Assembly (NCBI GenBank): GCA_002409595.1
Contig: DHNQ01000004.1
Location: forward strand, 50,150-114,149
DNA from: Dysgonomonas sp. UBA5412
Lineage (GTDB): Bacteria > Bacteroidota > Bacteroidia > Bacteroidales > Dysgonomonadaceae
Reading direction: 5' to 3'
DNA length: 64,000 nucleotides
The notes under the pieces are model-generated. The model was given only the letters and a program-made list of their open reading frames with translations. It did not search any database and had not been told where the DNA came from. Positions 61,602 through 64,000 of this stretch are shown one piece after another. Every line of letters starts with the position of its first letter. The stretch's first letter is position 1. Both the position numbers and the translations under genes were made by a program.

Positions 61602-63378
61602 TATTATTGATTATAAGACAGTCTTTTAATATCGTTTTCATTTCTTCAAGATACGCATCCATATCTTTTTTGTCCCATTTTACATTCTGTTCTACATTTT
61701 TAGAGTAGTATTTCAGAAAAACATTCTTTGTGCAAATTGGAATAAACGAACCTTTTTCGTCAAGTTCTTTTACTTTATCTCGTTTTCTGTGAAATGGTGC
61801 GTTATTCAACCTTGAATTATCAGATGGTGTTAGTAATGCAAGATTTTTTATCGAATGAATAGTTGAATCGGTATCAGACGACAAGAGAAAAATGTTTTGT
61901 TGTAAATTAGAAAAACGAGTTTGGTCAATTTCAGGCATTGCTAATAGTTCAGTAATTTCATTTTTTAATTCTTCTCGTTTACAAATAAAAATGTCCTCTT
62001 TTTGTTCTTCTAATAATTGTCTTTTACTTTTCTCATTTGTAATTTCTTCGGATTGTTGAGCATGGATATGCTCTAAACTCCAACTTGAAATTCTTTCAAA
62101 AGAAAATTTGTTAAAACCACTATTCATCATTGTAATAACATTGAACAGCAATAAAATTTTCTTTGCTTTATCGTAATTGTCATCATAACCAATTTCATTG
62201 AAGTCAATATTTCCAAAATATGATTTTATTTTTCCTTTTAGTTCGTTAACAAATTGAGATTTAGAGTTTGTTTCAGCTAACAGTTTAATAGTTTCAATAT
62301 TTTGTCCAATTTGTAATAAAAATCCAATGAGATGAAAATAGGTGTATTTATTTTCGTAGTCTAAACTATTATACCATTCTACAAAAGTTCTGTAATATGT
62401 TTTAACTTCGTCCCAAAGAAAATCACGAGTATTATTGAATTTGCTATCTTCATAAATTATAATATTCTTCGTAATTAATTCATTGAAAATATAAAATGAC
62501 CGTAACCTATCATCTTTTTTGATTCTATATGGAATTCTACTTTCGTATTTTGTAGCAACCAAATCAAAAATAAATTCAATATGGTTCAGATACGATTTTG
62601 AAGGGTTAATAAAACGCCAAAAATCAGGTTTTCTTAATGTATTTTCTATGTCGTCCCATTCATAGCCAATTTTGATTTGGTGTTTTTTCTTGTCTTTATC
62701 ACCATCGGTCAAATAGAAAATTGCTTTAATAAGTTCGGCATTTGTTAATTCAATTTTGCCTTGATTATACTTCGAAAAAGTTACATTTGGCTTTTCTTCT
62801 GTATCGTTGTTCGCATTTATCGGATACCAAATAAAACGAATGTTGTTCGCTTTATCTATTTTATTTTGTTCATCAACCTCTGTTTTTAGCAAAATATTAC
62901 AAAAATCGCCTTTGTTAGGTTTATTTTCTTCAAACCATTTCTTAATGATAAGAAAGGCATCACTCATTCTGTAAAAATCAATATTAGTTTTATTGATTTC
63001 TTTTACTGTTGTTATATCCTGCAAAAATTCTTTACTACTTCCTCGTGTTTCATATTCAAGCGAAAATAAATTGTAAGGCAAACCAAGAATTTCCAAGGCG
63101 TCTTTCAAATACGACAATAAAATATAGATGGTTGTCAGCCGTTGTTGTCCGTCAACAACTTCCCAAGCGTCACTTTCCCTTTGCACAACAATCAAAGGCT
63201 GTAGACAATAGAATTCTCCTTCGCTCTTTCTTTTTTTCTTTTGAAATTCAAGAACGTCATTTAATAAGTCTATGATTTGTTGTTCCTCCCAACGATATCC
63301 ACGTTGATAACTCGGAATGTAAAAATGTCTTCCAAGCAGTTCACTAATTGATTTTAATTCTATTTTATTTTCAACCAT
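61585..63378 (-). CDS. DUF262-DUF1524 (HNH) protein, GmrSD-like nuclease
   Basis: 597 residues. The DUF262 domain has YIPSYQRGYRW (about 20-30) and VVDGQQRLTTIYILL (about 75-88). The C-terminal DUF1524/HNH nuclease has SLEHIHAQQ (Glu436, His437, His439) and NLALLTPSDNSRLNNAPFHRKRD (Asn512 to His530). This is the GmrS-plus-GmrD layout in one chain, as in type IV enzymes that cut modified phage DNA. It is first in the pair, and the downstream DUF262-only gene overlaps its stop. Confidence 0.8.
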   Translation of the reverse strand: MVENKIELKSISELLGRHFYIPSYQRGYRWEEQQIIDLLNDVLEFQKKKRKSEGEFYCLQPLIVVQRESDAWEVVDGQQRLTTIYILLSYLKDALEILGLPYNLFSLEYETRGSSKEFLQDITTVKEINKTNIDFYRMSDAFLIIKKWFEENKPNKGDFCNILLKTEVDEQNKIDKANNIRFIWYPINANNDTEEKPNVTFSKYNQGKIELTNAELIKAIFYLTDGDKDKKKHQIKIGYEWDDIENTLRKPDFWRFINPSKSYLNHIEFIFDLVATKYESRIPYRIKKDDRLRSFYIFNELITKNIIIYEDSKFNNTRDFLWDEVKTYYRTFVEWYNSLDYENKYTYFHLIGFLLQIGQNIETIKLLAETNSKSQFVNELKGKIKSYFGNIDFNEIGYDDNYDKAKKILLLFNVITMMNSGFNKFSFERISSWSLEHIHAQQSEEITNEKSKRQLLEEQKEDIFICKREELKNEITELLAMPEIDQTRFSNLQQNIFLLSSDTDSTIHSIKNLALLTPSDNSRLNNAPFHRKRDKVKELDEKGSFIPICTKNVFLKYYSKNVEQNVKWDKKDMDAYLEEMKTILKDCLIINNNESGK

Positions 63379-63548
63379 AAATTATATTCAAATGTCAGCC
63401 AACTATTTTTAAATAAATTTTGTTTCGTTGTCATAGGTGAAATTGTTTCTAGTATAGGTCTGTAAGCCTCAAAACATATGAAATATACATTCTGTGTTTT
63501 GCTTTTCAAGTATCAAATTTAAGAATATATAGACTTACTTTGACAAAA
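63379..63548. other. Region upstream of the DUF262 operon
   Basis: 170 AT-rich bases that should hold the minus-strand promoter of the DUF262 pair. No exact TAnnTTTG element was found on that strand. No gene was seen. Confidence 0.35.
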
Positions 63549-64000
63549 AGTGTAAATAATAATCTAAAAGTACCTACAGGCGAAGCCGTATCTTATACAA
63601 GCAAACTACGTTCGCCTGAACATGACCACAATTTTAACGTACAGGATGCTGAATTATAACTATTCAAAGAACAGGATAATCTTGACAAACTTTACCTTTC
63701 TCTTAATGGAATGAATATCACGGATTAGTTTAAGCAGAAGTATCAGGAATTCAAACAGACTGTAAAACTGCAAGTCAAACCTATCCTCAAGCCCCCAATA
63801 AATAGAGGTAAAGGTTTTAAGAGGTATATCGAGCCTGTTAATCAAATATTTGCTAAATTTGGAGGTAAAAAGAAAACTTCTCTTAGTTTGATTCTTCATT
63901 TGTAGATTGCCAAAAAAACACAAAGAAGCAAAGAGTTAGAATTAACAAAGAAAAAAGTTGGTAACAAAGAGAATTTAAGTGTAAATAATAATCCAAAAGT
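63548..64000 (+). repeat. 24-nt direct repeat around the decayed gene
   Basis: AAGTGTAAATAATAATCTAAAAGT-type sequence at 63548-63571 recurs at 63977-64000 with one change (T to C). It encodes SVNNNxK, so a second copy of the same gene may begin at the window edge. Confidence 0.6.
63549..63905 (+). pseudogene. Decayed gene of unknown function
   Basis: One frame reads SVNNNLKVPTGEAVSYTSKLRSPEHDHNFNVQDAEL, stop (63657), LFKEQDNLDKLYLSLNGMNITD, stop (63726), and continues FKQKYQEFKQTVKLQVKPILKPP to a third stop at 63903. The protein-like composition on both sides of the two internal stops indicates a broken gene. I do not recognise the family. The opening words recur at 63977-64000. Confidence 0.55.

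Larger units (their letters stand above)
57576..64000. mobile_element. Left part of a putative integrated element next to tRNA-Ser
   Basis: A tyrosine recombinase lies just downstream of the tRNA gene, followed by a DUF262 defence-like pair that is visibly more AT-rich than the core genes, and by a decayed gene. No second copy of the tRNA 3' end is visible inside the window, so the far boundary is outside or the element is decayed. Confidence 0.5.

Noticed and set aside
63660..63923. An 87-codon frame on the minus strand near the window end
   Set aside because: It is the complement of the decayed plus-strand gene, whose translation is clearly more protein-like.

Overview
The window looks like the chromosome of an AT-rich Bacteroidota, most likely order Bacteroidales and close to Dysgonomonas. 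The reasons are a SusC/SusD pair, a type IX secretion plug protein and a protease with a T9SS-like tail, a eukaryote-type hexokinase, a BlaI/M56 pair, and repeated promoter-like TAnnTTTG (-7) elements. The genus is an inference from gene content. No rRNA or CRISPR array is present. There is one tRNA gene, tRNA-Ser(UGA).

Layout. 1-11.7 kb is core genome: the end of TamB, a THUMP-like methyltransferase, the T9SS plug, YebC, PheT, an NfeD-flotillin operon and a two-domain DUF1080 lipoprotein. 11.7-32 kb is a minus-strand locus that reads as a complete programme for using cell-wall peptidoglycan. SusCD imports fragments, and an exported Amidase_3/golvesin enzyme trims them. A GH171/NamZ exo-muramidase, an AmpG/MurT-type transporter, a MurK kinase and the MurQ etherase follow. 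Upstream, a second operon encodes an NlpC/P60 endopeptidase, a Tat-exported L-Ala-D/L-Glu epimerase and a second MurK paralogue. Embedded in the main operon are a SpoIID-like protein without a signal peptide, a DUF4922 nucleotidyltransferase-like protein and a two-domain glycosyltransferase, whose roles here are unknown. No dedicated regulator lies nearby.

32.3-45 kb is core again: a radical-SAM DNA-repair pair, hexokinase, nadABC, M56/BlaI with two clear operator dyads, AroK, an exported serine protease and RadA. 45.07-50.1 kb, between radA and folC, is an array of four orphan RHS C-terminal toxin/immunity cassettes. Each keeps only the end of the RHS core, some are frameshifted, and they are separated by repeated terminator blocks. 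One toxin tip is zincin-like, one looks like a lytic transglycosylase, one is a decayed type-44-like tip and one is unrecognised. The candidate immunity proteins are lipoproteins, an exported protein and a small membrane protein.

50.3-57.3 kb is core: FolC, a lipoprotein, SpeA, a GyrI-like protein, a flavin reductase and LepA. From tRNA-Ser(UGA) at 57.5 kb to the window end lies what appears to be one edge of an integrated element. It holds a tyrosine recombinase, a two-gene DUF262 system (the second protein with a C-terminal HNH/DUF1524 nuclease; GmrSD-like, probably anti-phage) and a decayed gene beside a 24-nt direct repeat.
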